Part shown: in pieces, positions 48,040 through 48,231 of the stretch
How the letters are laid out: the number at the start of each line of letters is the position of its first letter
How positions within the stretch are numbered: the stretch's first letter is position 1
Assembly: GCA_009841725.1 (NCBI GenBank)
Contig: VYGS01000079.1
Location: 1 to 48,231, forward strand
DNA length: 48,231 nt
Reading direction: 5' to 3'
DNA from: Gammaproteobacteria bacterium
GTDB lineage: Bacteria > Pseudomonadota > Gammaproteobacteria > Arenicellales > Poriferihabitantaceae
Made by a program: the position numbers and the translations under genes
The notes under the pieces: generated by a model
Databases searched by the model: none
Told to the model about the DNA's origin: nothing
The model's input: only the letters and a program-made list of their open reading frames with translations

Positions 48040-48231
48040 TGGGCCACTGAACAAGGCCCGAGTTCGGAGTAGCCGGTTGGAGTGCTCTGTCCGGGAGATT
48101 TCTCACCCGTTGCCGACAGTATGCAGAGGCACCGTCCCTTGCAGGTGAGTCCGCATCGACGCCGTGAAGTTCCGATTAGCCCGACTTTCGCGATTCGGTT
48201 AAGTAATCGGATGGATTGAGGTTGATTTTGT

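Noticed and set aside
46415-48106. A 563-aa minus-strand ORF
   Set aside because: It is antisense to the hybrid kinase, which has unambiguous HisKA, HATPase, REC and winged-helix motifs.
1-48231. CRISPR arrays, rRNA genes, prophage modules or retron/reverse transcriptase genes
   Set aside because: No regularly spaced repeats, rRNA-like sequence, phage structural genes or RT motifs were found while reading both strands and the ORF track.

Overview
The window is a GC-rich proteobacterial chromosome segment that mixes conserved housekeeping blocks with catabolic accessory genes and IS scars. Housekeeping genes: clpB; glmU-glmS; pdxA-rsmA; glyQ-glyS-mazG-like-gmhB-plsC; a pgi-type isomerase; glpK; tRNA-Gln(CTG). 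Accessory genes: a TauABC-type transporter with an enlarged permease; a gamma-butyrobetaine dioxygenase-like protein; DddP-like M24 and DapA-like proteins; an isopropylmalate/citramalate-synthase-like/amidase/MFS operon; a trimethylamine-dehydrogenase-like/HpaB-like/amidase/acetylpolyamine-deacetylase-like divergent cluster; and a histidine kinase fused to an OmpR-type regulator. Three places stand out. (1) A BKACE (beta-keto acid cleavage enzyme) gene is split into an N-terminal and a C-terminal piece ~2.7 kb apart, with an IstB (IS21) fragment, a secreted papain-like protease gene and a decayed IS30 transposase between them; its N-terminus is fused in frame to IstB. (2) A probably intact IS110-family (IS1111-type) element has 13-bp subterminal inverted repeats and a ~280-nt non-coding end that could encode a bridge/seeker RNA. 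That end contains a 9-nt and a 7-nt segment that also occur in the DNA flanking the element. (3) A divergent four-gene cluster of TMADH-like, HpaB-like, amidase and APAH-like enzymes may form an uncharacterised N-acyl/N-methyl amine pathway. No CRISPR array or rRNA was seen. All homology calls come from reading the translations; no database search was run.
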